Shown here piece by piece: positions 36,519-45,328 of a DNA stretch of 64,000 nucleotides. The stretch is from Verrucomicrobiales bacterium (lineage in GTDB: Bacteria; Verrucomicrobiota; Verrucomicrobiia; Verrucomicrobiales; DEV007), in the NCBI GenBank assembly GCA_029940475.1, contig JAPYUT010000011.1, positions 5,103-69,102 on the forward strand, read 5' to 3'. The position numbers and the translations under genes are program-made. The notes under the pieces are model-generated. The model made no database searches. It saw nothing but the letters and a program-made list of their open reading frames with translations, and was not told the DNA's origin. Position 1 is the first letter of the stretch. Each line of letters starts with the position of its first letter.

Positions 36519-37979
36519 TCAGGTAAGGATTCCCCTGACCACCTTGCCGTGCACATCGGTGAGGCGATAATCGCGTCCCTGGAAACGATAGGTGAGTTTC
36601 TCGTGGTCAATGCCAAGGCAGTGCAGAATGGTGGCGTGGAAGTCGTGCACGTGCACCGGATCTGCCGCCACATTGTAGCAATAATCATCGGTTTGCCCAT
36701 AGGTTGTTCCCGGCTTGATACCGCCTCCGGCCATCCAGATGGAAAAGCATCTTGGATGGTGATCGCGGCCAAAGGAAGTGGGATTACCCTGGGAGTAAAC
36801 CGTGCGGCCGAACTCCCCTCCCCAGATGACAAGTGTCTCGTCCAGCATGTCCCGTCTTTTCAGGTCCGCGATGAGGGCCGCTGAACCCTGGTCGGTTTCC
36901 CGGGCAATGGTTGGCAGGTAGCGCTGGACATTGCTGTGATGATCCCAGCCACGGTGAAATAACTGGATGAAGCGCACGCCGCGCTCAGCCAGGCGGCGTG
37001 CCAACAGGCAATTGGCGGCATGTGAACCGGGGTTTCTGGCCTCTTCCCCATAGAGCTTGAAGGTGCTGTCGGGTTCGTCTGAAATATCCGCAAGCCCCGG
37101 AACCGATGTCTGCATGCGGTAGGCCATCTCGTATTGGGCCAGCCTGGTGGTGATTTCCGGGTCACCGATTTCTTTCTCGCGTATCCGGTTAAGCCTGGCA
37201 AGGCGATCAAGCATTGCCCGGCGATTTTGACTGCTGTCGCCGGCCGGGTCATTCAAGTAGAGCACCGGGTCGCCCTGGCTGCGGAACTTGACTCCCTGAT
37301 ACTCTGAAGGCAGAAAGCCGCTGCCCCAGAGCCGGTCATAAAGCGGCTGGGCCTGGTGAAAGGTGTTCTTGCTCAACAGCACGACAAAAGACGGCAGGTT
37401 TTCCGTCTCGCTGCCCAAGCCATAGCTCAGCCAGGCCCCGATGCTGGGCCGGCCGGGCTGTTGATGCCCGGACTGGAAGAAGGTGACAGCCGGGTCATGG
37501 TTGATGGCCTCGGTATGCATTGAGCGGACAACGCAGATGTCGTCGACGACACCGGCCATGTGCGGCAACAGGTCGCTGATCCAGGTTCCTGACTTGCCGT
37601 GCTGCCGGAATTTCCATGGTGACTTGACGACGGGGAAGCTTTTCTGCCCTGAGGTCATGCCCGTTAGCCGCTGTCCGCCACGTATGCTGTCGGGCAGTTG
37701 CTGCATATGCAGTTTCTCGAGTGAGGGTTTATAGTCGAGCAGGTCGATTTGCGAAGGTGCTCCTGACTGCAGCAGGTAGATAACCCGCTTGGCCTTGGGC
37801 GCGAAGTGAGGAATGCCCTGCAGTCCGCCAAAGCGGGCAGCCTCACCAGGCTTTTTCCCGGCGAACAGGTCATCATTGAGCAGGGAGGCGAGTGCCGTCA
37901 CACCAATGCCGGTGCTGGAACGCCCGAAGAATTGTCGTCGGTTCTGGATCAGTTGGGATTCAAGGAGGAGATCGTTCAT
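36519..37979 (-). CDS. DUF1501 protein (alkaline-phosphatase-like fold), last gene of a four-gene operon
   Basis: This is a 486-residue exported protein of the DUF1501 family, a sulfatase/alkaline-phosphatase-superfamily relative of unknown activity. The N-terminus has a Tat-type signal (NRRQFFGRSSTGIGVTALAS). Conserved motifs are VIYLLQSGAPSQIDLLDYKP, NHDPAVTFFQSG and WGGEFGRTVYSQG. They continue with GRDHHPRCFSIWMAGGGIKPG and VHDFHATILHCLGIDHEKLT. It follows its PSD1 partner with a five-base gap, the last step of PSD1-DUF1501-PSD1-DUF1501. Confidence 0.92.
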   Translation of the reverse strand: MNDLLLESQLIQNRRQFFGRSSTGIGVTALASLLNDDLFAGKKPGEAARFGGLQGIPHFAPKAKRVIYLLQSGAPSQIDLLDYKPSLEKLHMQQLPDSIRGGQRLTGMTSGQKSFPVVKSPWKFRQHGKSGTWISDLLPHMAGVVDDICVVRSMHTEAINHDPAVTFFQSGHQQPGRPSIGAWLSYGLGSETENLPSFVVLLSKNTFHQAQPLYDRLWGSGFLPSEYQGVKFRSQGDPVLYLNDPAGDSSQNRRAMLDRLARLNRIREKEIGDPEITTRLAQYEMAYRMQTSVPGLADISDEPDSTFKLYGEEARNPGSHAANCLLARRLAERGVRFIQLFHRGWDHHSNVQRYLPTIARETDQGSAALIADLKRRDMLDETLVIWGGEFGRTVYSQGNPTSFGRDHHPRCFSIWMAGGGIKPGTTYGQTDDYCYNVAADPVHVHDFHATILHCLGIDHEKLTYRFQGRDYRLTDVHGKVVRGILT

Positions 37980-37984
37980 CAGGC

Positions 37985-40900
37985 TTATCCTTTCGTGATT
38001 AATTCATTGAGGTTGAGCAACAGGCGGGCAACGCGGGTCATTGCCGCGAGTTTTGAGATGTTCAGGTCGGCATTATAAGGGGAATCGCCAACCTGCATCA
38101 GTTTAAGCGCTGCGGGCTCATTGGATGCGTAGCGTTTCAGGTTTTCCGTGTAGGCGGAGCGCAGCAATGCAATCTCGGGCTGCCCGGGAACTCGTGCCGT
38201 CACAAGCCGGAAACCGTAGGTGATGCGCTCGTTTACCGTTTGCCCTCCCTCTGTCAACATGCGTTGTGCCAGGTGCCGTGCCGCCTCGACGAACTGCGGT
38301 CCGTTCAGCAGCGCCAGTGCCTGCAGCGGGGTGTTGGTTCGTGAACGGCGGGTGGTGCAGAACTCGCGTTCCGGGGCATCGAATGTCTTGAGCATCGGGG
38401 AAGGAACCGATCGCTTCCAGAAAGTGTAAAGGCTGCGGCGGTAAAGGTCATTACCCTTGCCCTGACTGTATGCCTTTGAGTAACCGGGGCGGTTATTGAG
38501 TTCCAACCACAGTCCCTTTGGCTGATAGGGGTAGACGCTTTTCCCGCCGAGTTGCTGCACCAGCAGGCCGCTGCTTACCAGGCAGGCATCACGAATTTCC
38601 TCAGCATCCAGCCGCATCCGTGGACCGCGGGCAAGCAGCCTGTTTTCCGGGTCCCGCCGGTAAGCGGCCGCCCCGACATGGGAAGTTTGTCGATAAGCCG
38701 CCGAGTTTAGTATCAAGCGATACATGTGCTTGGTATCCCAGCCGCTGCGGATAAATTCAAGGGCAAGCCAGTCGAGCAGCCTGGGGTGAGAGGGTAATTC
38801 CCCCTGGACACCAAAGTCTTCAGCCGTTTTCACCAAGCCGGTACCGAAGAGTTGCTGCCAGTACCTGTTGACCGCGACCCGGGCGGTCAGCGGATGGGCG
38901 GGATCCACCAGCCATTGTGCAAAGCCCAGGCGGTTTGTATGGTTTTTTCCCATTGCGGGAAAAATGGCGGGAACCCCTGCGGAAACCTTTTCCCCGGGTT
39001 CATTGTATTGTCCCCGATGCAGGACGTGCGTTGTCCGCGGTTTTGCCATCTCCTGCATGATCATCGTTTCAGGGAACGAGGCTGCCTGCTGTTTCTCAAT
39101 CGTCGCGATGCGTTCCTTGAGAATCCTGTTCGGGTGATGATGAGCCAGGAAATATGTTTGCAGGCGATCGGACTGGGGCTTTGTCCTTTTTTGGGTGGTG
39201 ATGGTGGCAATTGCGCGGATGTCGGCGGGGATACCCTGCAACCGGAGGGAACCGGCCGGGTCGGCAGTGACCGACAGGCGCGGGCGACCCACGCCATGGG
39301 TCCCGAAGTTGCCTTCATGACGGAGCCTGAAACGCAGCAACGTGCCACCCTCATAGCCAAAGGGTGAGGCGGCAATGAACATGGCCGTAGCCGGTTTCTT
39401 GCGGGTGGGGCCATCGACTGCCCAGCCGTTGGGATGGTTGACAGTGCCGTCGATTGCTTTCGAGACTTCGTATTTTACCTGCGAATAGTCCGCTTTTGCC
39501 CGTGCGAATTTAACCGCTCGGTTTTGGGAGGGGTTCTTGAGCGAGGCAGCGATCAATTCAAATTCGCTGAGGACAAAGTTTGAGTTGCTGTGCCGTCCGG
39601 GGCCTCCACCGGGCAACGTTTCGTGGGTCAGTGCCTCCAGCCTAACCGCTGTCAATTTTCCTGCTGCCGTTCTGGCGGTGATCTCGTAGATGTCTTTTGC
39701 AGGGTTTGCCCCTCCGGCGAGGATGCTGTTGTCAGCGAGTTTGTTCAGCGTGGTGCCTCCCGAGGACTTCATTGTTACGGGCGCAAGTATTTTCCAGCCG
39801 CCCTGAGCCTGCCGGGCAATTTTAACCGCCCATTTTTCCAGCAGCGCATCAAGATTGGGCGGGGTGTTCAGTTCTGTCCTCAACTGCGTTAATTCCTTCT
39901 CAAGTTTCGCCTGCCGGGTTGCGGCGAGCGGTGAGGGCAGGCGTTGCTTCGGCGCGAATCCGTTGGCACCGCGTTCCGGGACCTGATTGAAGAAGTGGAA
40001 AACCTGATAGAACTCCTTCTGGGAGAGGGCATCGAACTTGTGGTCATGACACCGGGCACAGCCCATGGTTAATGCCAGCCAGACCTGGCTGGTCGTTACC
40101 ACCCGGTCCATGACATACTCGGTGCGGTATTCTTCATCAATGATGCCTCCCTCGATGGTGATGCCGTGGTTGCGGTTGAAACCTGTGGCAAGTCGTTGAT
40201 GCCCGGTGGCCTGTGGCAGTAGGTCCCCGGCCAACTGCTCGATGGTGAATTCATTGAACGGCTTATTGCTGTTGTAGGCATCAATCACCCAGTCACGCCA
40301 CACCCACTGCTGTCGTTCAGTGTCATACTGGTAGCCGTTGGAGTCAGCATAGCGCGCGAGGTCCAGCCAATACCTGGCCATGTGCTCACCGTATGCCGGT
40401 GAGCCAAGGTAGCGGTTGATCATGTTGTCGTAAGCCCCGGGTGATTTGTCAGCAAGAAACAGGTCGATTTCCTCCAGGGTTGGCGGCAGGCCGGTCAGGC
40501 TGAAACTTACCCTGCGAATCAAGGTCTCGCGGCTTGCCTCGGCGGCGGGTTCCAGGTTTTCCCGCTGCAGGCGTGCCAGCACGAAGCGGTCGATGCTGTT
40601 TTTAACCCGGGGGTCATTGGCAATCCCGGGGATCTCTGGTTTTTCAGGCCCGACAAAGGCCCAATGCTCCTGGTAATCGCCACCTGCGGCAATCCATTTG
40701 CGCAGGGTCTCCTTTTGCCCGGCAGTCAGGTGCTTTTTTGTTTTGGGTGGTGGCATGACCTCGTCAGGATCATCGGAGAGGATGCGGACCATGAGTTCGC
40801 TTGCAGTGGGTTTGCCAGGGGACACGGCTCGGTATCCACCAAGGTCCCTGGTGGCACCCTGCTGCTGATCCAGCCTGAGTTTTGCCTTGCGGGCTTTTGC

Positions 40901-41032
40901 ATCAGGGCCGTGGCACTGAAAACAATTACCGGCAAGGATGGGTCGAACCTCACTGTTGAAGTCAGGATCTGCTGCAGGGAGAAGGCAAGCTCCCGGGAGC
41001 AGGACCGTGAGGATGTAGGTAGCCAGTTTCAT
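37985..41032 (-). CDS. PSD1 protein: PSCyt1-DUF1549-DUF1553 with a discoidin-like insert
   Basis: This is an exported protein of 1015 residues. After the signal peptide, a planctomycete-type cytochrome c domain has CFQCH at 37-41. DUF1549 (about 145-350) includes LTGLPPTLEEIDLFLADKSP and a second haem-type motif CARCHDHK at 325-332. A beta-rich region near 410-610 (LEALTHETLPGGGPGRHSNS and AIDGTVNHPNGWAVDG) looks like a discoidin/F5-8-type carbohydrate-binding insert. DUF1553 follows (RVAVNRYWQQLFGTGLVKTA, CTTRRSRTNTPLQALALLNGP). The function of the family is unknown. Its ATG overlaps the stop of the upstream DUF1501 gene by four bases. Confidence 0.92.
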   Translation of the reverse strand: MKLATYILTVLLPGACLLPAADPDFNSEVRPILAGNCFQCHGPDAKARKAKLRLDQQQGATRDLGGYRAVSPGKPTASELMVRILSDDPDEVMPPPKTKKHLTAGQKETLRKWIAAGGDYQEHWAFVGPEKPEIPGIANDPRVKNSIDRFVLARLQRENLEPAAEASRETLIRRVSFSLTGLPPTLEEIDLFLADKSPGAYDNMINRYLGSPAYGEHMARYWLDLARYADSNGYQYDTERQQWVWRDWVIDAYNSNKPFNEFTIEQLAGDLLPQATGHQRLATGFNRNHGITIEGGIIDEEYRTEYVMDRVVTTSQVWLALTMGCARCHDHKFDALSQKEFYQVFHFFNQVPERGANGFAPKQRLPSPLAATRQAKLEKELTQLRTELNTPPNLDALLEKWAVKIARQAQGGWKILAPVTMKSSGGTTLNKLADNSILAGGANPAKDIYEITARTAAGKLTAVRLEALTHETLPGGGPGRHSNSNFVLSEFELIAASLKNPSQNRAVKFARAKADYSQVKYEVSKAIDGTVNHPNGWAVDGPTRKKPATAMFIAASPFGYEGGTLLRFRLRHEGNFGTHGVGRPRLSVTADPAGSLRLQGIPADIRAIATITTQKRTKPQSDRLQTYFLAHHHPNRILKERIATIEKQQAASFPETMIMQEMAKPRTTHVLHRGQYNEPGEKVSAGVPAIFPAMGKNHTNRLGFAQWLVDPAHPLTARVAVNRYWQQLFGTGLVKTAEDFGVQGELPSHPRLLDWLALEFIRSGWDTKHMYRLILNSAAYRQTSHVGAAAYRRDPENRLLARGPRMRLDAEEIRDACLVSSGLLVQQLGGKSVYPYQPKGLWLELNNRPGYSKAYSQGKGNDLYRRSLYTFWKRSVPSPMLKTFDAPEREFCTTRRSRTNTPLQALALLNGPQFVEAARHLAQRMLTEGGQTVNERITYGFRLVTARVPGQPEIALLRSAYTENLKRYASNEPAALKLMQVGDSPYNADLNISKLAAMTRVARLLLNLNELITKG

Positions 41033-42441
41033 GCCAGAATTGGTTTTATAATGCGACCATGAACATCAGTGAGGCGAAAGTCCCTTCCCTGATAGCGGTA
41101 GGTAAATTCCTCGTGGTTAATTCCCAACAACTGCAGCATGGTGGCGTGGAAGTCATGAACATGGACAAGGTCCTCAACGGCATGATAACCGAGGTCATCG
41201 GTTGCGCCAAAGGTTATTCCTGGACGTATTCCACCACCGGCGAGCCAGATTGAGAATGCCTTGATGTGATGGTCACGGCCGTCGCCCTGCGCCATCGGGG
41301 TGCGCCCGAATTCTCCTCCCCAGACGATTAGTGTATCATCGAGGAGGCCACGTTGTTTCAAGTCGAGCACCAGCGCGGCGGAGGCCTGATCGACGAGCCT
41401 GGCAGTGTGCTCAATGCCTTTCTTGATGCCGCCGTGATGATCCCATCCCCTGTGGTAAAGCTGGACAAAGCGAACACCGCGTTCTGCCAGTCGCCGGGCG
41501 AGCAGGCAGTTGGCTGCGAAGGTGCCATCGGCTCCCCGGGTTCCATAAAGGTTGAGCACATGCTCAGGCTCGTCGGAGAAATCAACCAGTCCCGGCACAC
41601 TCATCTGCATGCGAAAAGCCATCTCATACTGGCTGATACGTGTTTCAAGCTCAGGATCTGCCAGTGTTTTATTACCGATTTCATTGAGCTGGCGTACGGT
41701 ATCAATAACATCGTGCTGGCGCTTGGATGTCACGCCATCGGGACTGTTAATGTAAAGCACCGGGTCGCCCTTGGAGCGCATGCGCACGCCCTGAAACTGG
41801 CCTGGCAAAAAACCGCTGTGCCACTGCCTGGCGGCGATCGGCTGGGATTGTCCGCCGCCGACTGAGGTAAGCACGACGAAGCCGGGGAGATTAGAGCATT
41901 CACTGCCCAATCCGTAGGTAACCCATGATCCCATTGCCGGCCTGCCGGAAATAATTGAGCCGGTATTCATGAAGGTATGGGCCGGATCGTGGTTGATCTG
42001 CTCAGTCTGCATGGAGCGGATGATGCAGATATCATCGGCAATATGTGATGCGATGTTGGGCAACACCGAGGAGATCTCCTGCCCGGATTTTCCGTGCCGC
42101 TTGAAGGCGTGTTGCGGGCCAAGGACCTTCAGCTTGTCTGCCTGGCCCTGGAGTTGCGCGATCTGCTGGTTTTCGGTAACTGACCTTGGCATTGGTTTGC
42201 CGTGCAGCTTTGCCAACCCGGGCTTGTAATCAAAAGTTTCCAGATGTGATGGACCGCCTGCCATGCAGAGCATGATGACCCGCTTGCAGCGTGCCGGTAT
42301 CACCGGCAGGGGTGCACCAATTGATGTTCGGGGCCTTAACAATGAAGCCAGTGCCGTCGAGCCGATACCCATTGCCGAGTTTCGCAGGAAACTGCGCCGG
42401 AGCAGGGCGGTGGGGGTGCTAGTTGCGCGTGATGGTTTCAT
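41029..42441 (-). CDS. DUF1501 protein, second gene of the four-gene operon
   Basis: This is a 470-residue exported DUF1501 protein. The N-terminus (RRSFLRNSAMGIGSTALASL) is Tat-like. Family motifs present are VIMLCMAGGPSHLETFDYKP, NHDPAHTFMNTG, WGGEFGRTPMAQGDGRDHH and AGGGIRPGITFGATDD. VHDFHATMLQLLGINHEEF follows. Its start lies 23 bases inside the end of the upstream PSD1 gene, and its stop overlaps the start of the next PSD1 gene (ATGA). The four genes are therefore almost certainly one transcript with coupled translation. Confidence 0.92.
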   Translation of the reverse strand: MKPSRATSTPTALLRRSFLRNSAMGIGSTALASLLRPRTSIGAPLPVIPARCKRVIMLCMAGGPSHLETFDYKPGLAKLHGKPMPRSVTENQQIAQLQGQADKLKVLGPQHAFKRHGKSGQEISSVLPNIASHIADDICIIRSMQTEQINHDPAHTFMNTGSIISGRPAMGSWVTYGLGSECSNLPGFVVLTSVGGGQSQPIAARQWHSGFLPGQFQGVRMRSKGDPVLYINSPDGVTSKRQHDVIDTVRQLNEIGNKTLADPELETRISQYEMAFRMQMSVPGLVDFSDEPEHVLNLYGTRGADGTFAANCLLARRLAERGVRFVQLYHRGWDHHGGIKKGIEHTARLVDQASAALVLDLKQRGLLDDTLIVWGGEFGRTPMAQGDGRDHHIKAFSIWLAGGGIRPGITFGATDDLGYHAVEDLVHVHDFHATMLQLLGINHEEFTYRYQGRDFRLTDVHGRIIKPILA

Positions 42442-45166
42442 GGAGGTTAAGCAGTGCGCGCGCCACGGAAATCCAGGGTGCTAGCTCAAGCCGGCTGATG
42501 TTTTGCGGAAGCGGATGCTGACCGATGGCTGCAAGGCGGCCGGCATTTTCGGGATCATTTGTGAACTCATCGTGATGTTTTTCCAGCAGGGAGGTAAGTA
42601 CGGCGATTTCCATGTCCAGGGCGGGGCGGGAGAGCACACGCATTACCATCGAGTGTATGCGTGTAGTGTTGTCCTTCAGCCCGGTGTCAGCCAGGGTTGT
42701 CTGTGCAAGTACGCGTGCTGCCTCGACATGGGTCGGGTCATTAAGCAGCACCAGGGCAGCCAGCGGGGTATTGGATCGTGGCCTGTCGGCGCTGCATTCC
42801 TCGCGCGAGGGGGCGTCAAATGCCAGTAGGGCGGGATGAAGAAACTGTCGCTGCCAGTGGGTGTAGATGCCACGACGATACTGTGCGCTGCCCCGGTCGG
42901 CTGCATAAGTTCGCTTTGGGAAGTTAAGATTTTCCCAATAGCCTGCAGGCTGGTAGGGCTTGACACTTGGTCCGCCAACCTGGTGGACAAGCAGTCCGCT
43001 GGCAGCCAGTGCGTTGTCGCGGATGAATTCAGCATCAAGGCGGAACCTGGATTGTCGCGCCAGCAGCCGGTTGCTGGGGTCGGTTTCCTTTAATTGTTCA
43101 TTCTGCAGCGATGATTGCAAATAGGCCTGCGAGGTGACCATCAACTTCACCATGTGCTTGACGTTCCAGCCGGATTCCATGAACTCGACGGCGAGCCAGT
43201 CGAGCAGCTTGGGATGAGATGGCCATTCACCTTGAGAGCCGATATCATCAAGTATTCGCGAGAGACCCGTGCCAAAGAAGAGTTTCCACAAGCGGTTGAC
43301 GAAGACGCGTGCGGTCAGCGGGTTGTTGCGTGCAGTGATCCAGCCGGCCAATTCCATGCGAGTGGTCACCTCCTGCCCGCCCAGGAATCGCGGCGCTGCC
43401 GGCTTAACGACTTCACCCGAATCATCCATCCAGTTGCCGCGGGGAAGTACTCGCACCATGCGCGGTTGAGCCGAGACTGTGGCAAGCATGGTGCGGGTGG
43501 TCCTGCGCAATTCGGCAATTTCCTTCTCGATTGCCGCCCGCTGGGCATCCCCTGAGCTCAGGCCGGCATCAATGAACTGGCCACCTCCTGTCTGGTGGCA
43601 GTGGATTGCGATAAGGTTGTCTCCCTGCTGCAGCAAGCCGGCATTGAACTGATGGGTGGTATAATCGGGCGACCCGGTTGAGAAGCCGGTAAGCAGTGCC
43701 GCTTTTTTTCCGTTGATATAGACTGTGGCATCTTCGTCATGCTGGATGTTGAGCGATGCATACTCTGGCACTTTTTCGATCATGAAAGTCCTGCGAAGCC
43801 AGATGTCGGGGGATTTCCACTGTGTCCGGATAATGCCGTTTGGTGTCCCTTTGGAACCAAATCCAGATTCACCGTTTTCCCATGAACTGTCATCAAACCC
43901 GTTTTTCTGCCATTCATCTGCCGGCTTCTTAAGAGTGTAGCGCCATATCTGTTCACCTTTGCGCGAGTCGGGCAGCAGGATGCCTGGGTTTGTGCCTTGC
44001 AGGATGTTTTCCAGTTCAGAGATGCGTTTTGCGGCTTCCTGATCCGGTGCTTTAATCGTTTCACCCCAGCCTTTTTTTTGTGCGTCCGGGTAATAGCCAA
44101 GCCCCTTTATGTCAGCGAAGAAGGCAGCAAAGCTGTAGAAGTCACGGTTTGTGAAGGGATCAAATTTATGATCGTGACATTCAGCACACCCCAGGGTAAT
44201 GCCAAGCCATGTGGTTGCCGTCGTGCGTACCCGGTCAGCGGCATATTTGGCCAGATATTCCTTATCCTGTATTCCAAACTCGGTGCTCTTCATGTTCAGG
44301 CGGTTGAACCCGGCGGCTACCTGCTGCTCAATGGTCGGGTCCGGGACAAGGTCACCTGCGATCTGCTCGCGGGTGAAGCGGTCAAAGGGCATATTGCTGT
44401 TGAAGGCGCCGATGACGTAATCACGGTAGGGGGAAACGCTCCACTCGATGTCTGCGTGGTAGCCGTTGGTATCGGCATAGCGCACCAGGTCAAGCCAGTA
44501 GACTGCCATGCGTTCACCGAATGCCGGTGAATTAAGGAGGCGATCAACCAGCTTGTTGACCTTGCCGGGAGAATCATCTGTCACGAATGCCGAGACTTCG
44601 GCGGGAGTTGGAGGCAAGCCGCGCAGGTCCAGGTTCAGGCGGCGGATCAGTGTGTTGTGATTGGCTTGGCTTGAGAAATGCAGTCCTTGTTTGTCGAGCT
44701 TGCGCTGGATGAAGTCATCAATGGCAGTTTTTACTGGCGGCGAATCTAGCGCCCGGCGTGGCGCTATCCAGGCCCAGTGATCCTGCCATTGGGCCCCTTG
44801 GCTGATCCAGTCACGTAATATCTCCTTTTGGGCGTGGCTGAGTTTTTTCCGGTGCCCGGCAGGCGGCATCACCTCTTCGGGATCATTGGAAAAGATGCGT
44901 TGTATGAGTGGACTTTCCTGGGCTCTGCCAGGCAGGATTACCTTCCTGGTTGCCGCCTCGCGCTGGTCAAGCCTGAGCTTTGCCTTGCGCATGTTGGTAT
45001 CCGGGCCGTGGCATGACCAGCAGTTGTTTGACAGGATGGGTCGCACGTCGCGGTTAAAGACGACGGTCCTTTCTGCAGCAGGCGCAGACAACGGTGTTCC
45101 TGCCGAGATCCCGGCAGTAAAGAGTAACACACGCCATGCGCGGTGGCGAAGCAGCCGCTTTTCCAT
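42419..45166 (-). CDS. PSD1 protein: PSCyt1-DUF1549-DUF1553 with a jelly-roll insert, first gene of the operon
   Basis: This is an exported protein of 915 residues. PSCyt1 has CWSCH at 49-53. DUF1549 includes LDLRGLPPTPAEVSAFVTDD and the second motif CAECHDHK starting at residue 327. Between DUF1549 and DUF1553 lies a sandwich resembling the sugar-binding domain of family 2 glycosidases (NGFDDSSWENGESGFG, IWLRRTFMIE, DEDATVYINGKKA, GGGQFIDAGL). DUF1553 shows RVFVNRLWKLFFGTGLSRI and ECSADRPRSNTPLAALVLLN. The start at 45166 directly precedes a basic region and signal helix. It is divergent from the sulfatase at 45329. Confidence 0.92.
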   Translation of the reverse strand: MEKRLLRHRAWRVLLFTAGISAGTPLSAPAAERTVVFNRDVRPILSNNCWSCHGPDTNMRKAKLRLDQREAATRKVILPGRAQESPLIQRIFSNDPEEVMPPAGHRKKLSHAQKEILRDWISQGAQWQDHWAWIAPRRALDSPPVKTAIDDFIQRKLDKQGLHFSSQANHNTLIRRLNLDLRGLPPTPAEVSAFVTDDSPGKVNKLVDRLLNSPAFGERMAVYWLDLVRYADTNGYHADIEWSVSPYRDYVIGAFNSNMPFDRFTREQIAGDLVPDPTIEQQVAAGFNRLNMKSTEFGIQDKEYLAKYAADRVRTTATTWLGITLGCAECHDHKFDPFTNRDFYSFAAFFADIKGLGYYPDAQKKGWGETIKAPDQEAAKRISELENILQGTNPGILLPDSRKGEQIWRYTLKKPADEWQKNGFDDSSWENGESGFGSKGTPNGIIRTQWKSPDIWLRRTFMIEKVPEYASLNIQHDEDATVYINGKKAALLTGFSTGSPDYTTHQFNAGLLQQGDNLIAIHCHQTGGGQFIDAGLSSGDAQRAAIEKEIAELRRTTRTMLATVSAQPRMVRVLPRGNWMDDSGEVVKPAAPRFLGGQEVTTRMELAGWITARNNPLTARVFVNRLWKLFFGTGLSRILDDIGSQGEWPSHPKLLDWLAVEFMESGWNVKHMVKLMVTSQAYLQSSLQNEQLKETDPSNRLLARQSRFRLDAEFIRDNALAASGLLVHQVGGPSVKPYQPAGYWENLNFPKRTYAADRGSAQYRRGIYTHWQRQFLHPALLAFDAPSREECSADRPRSNTPLAALVLLNDPTHVEAARVLAQTTLADTGLKDNTTRIHSMVMRVLSRPALDMEIAVLTSLLEKHHDEFTNDPENAGRLAAIGQHPLPQNISRLELAPWISVARALLNLHETITRN

Positions 45167-45328
45167 GCAGAACAAGATGTGCCTATCTGCAATCCGGGTC
45201 AATCTTTGCGGAGATTGTATTTGCCGGAAACCTGAATGGGATGTCGCCCACGACAACCTTGTTTTTAAGGATTTTCCTGCCGGAAGGGCTTCCCCTAAAG
45301 GGACGCAGGAGTTACCATGTCAGGGCAA

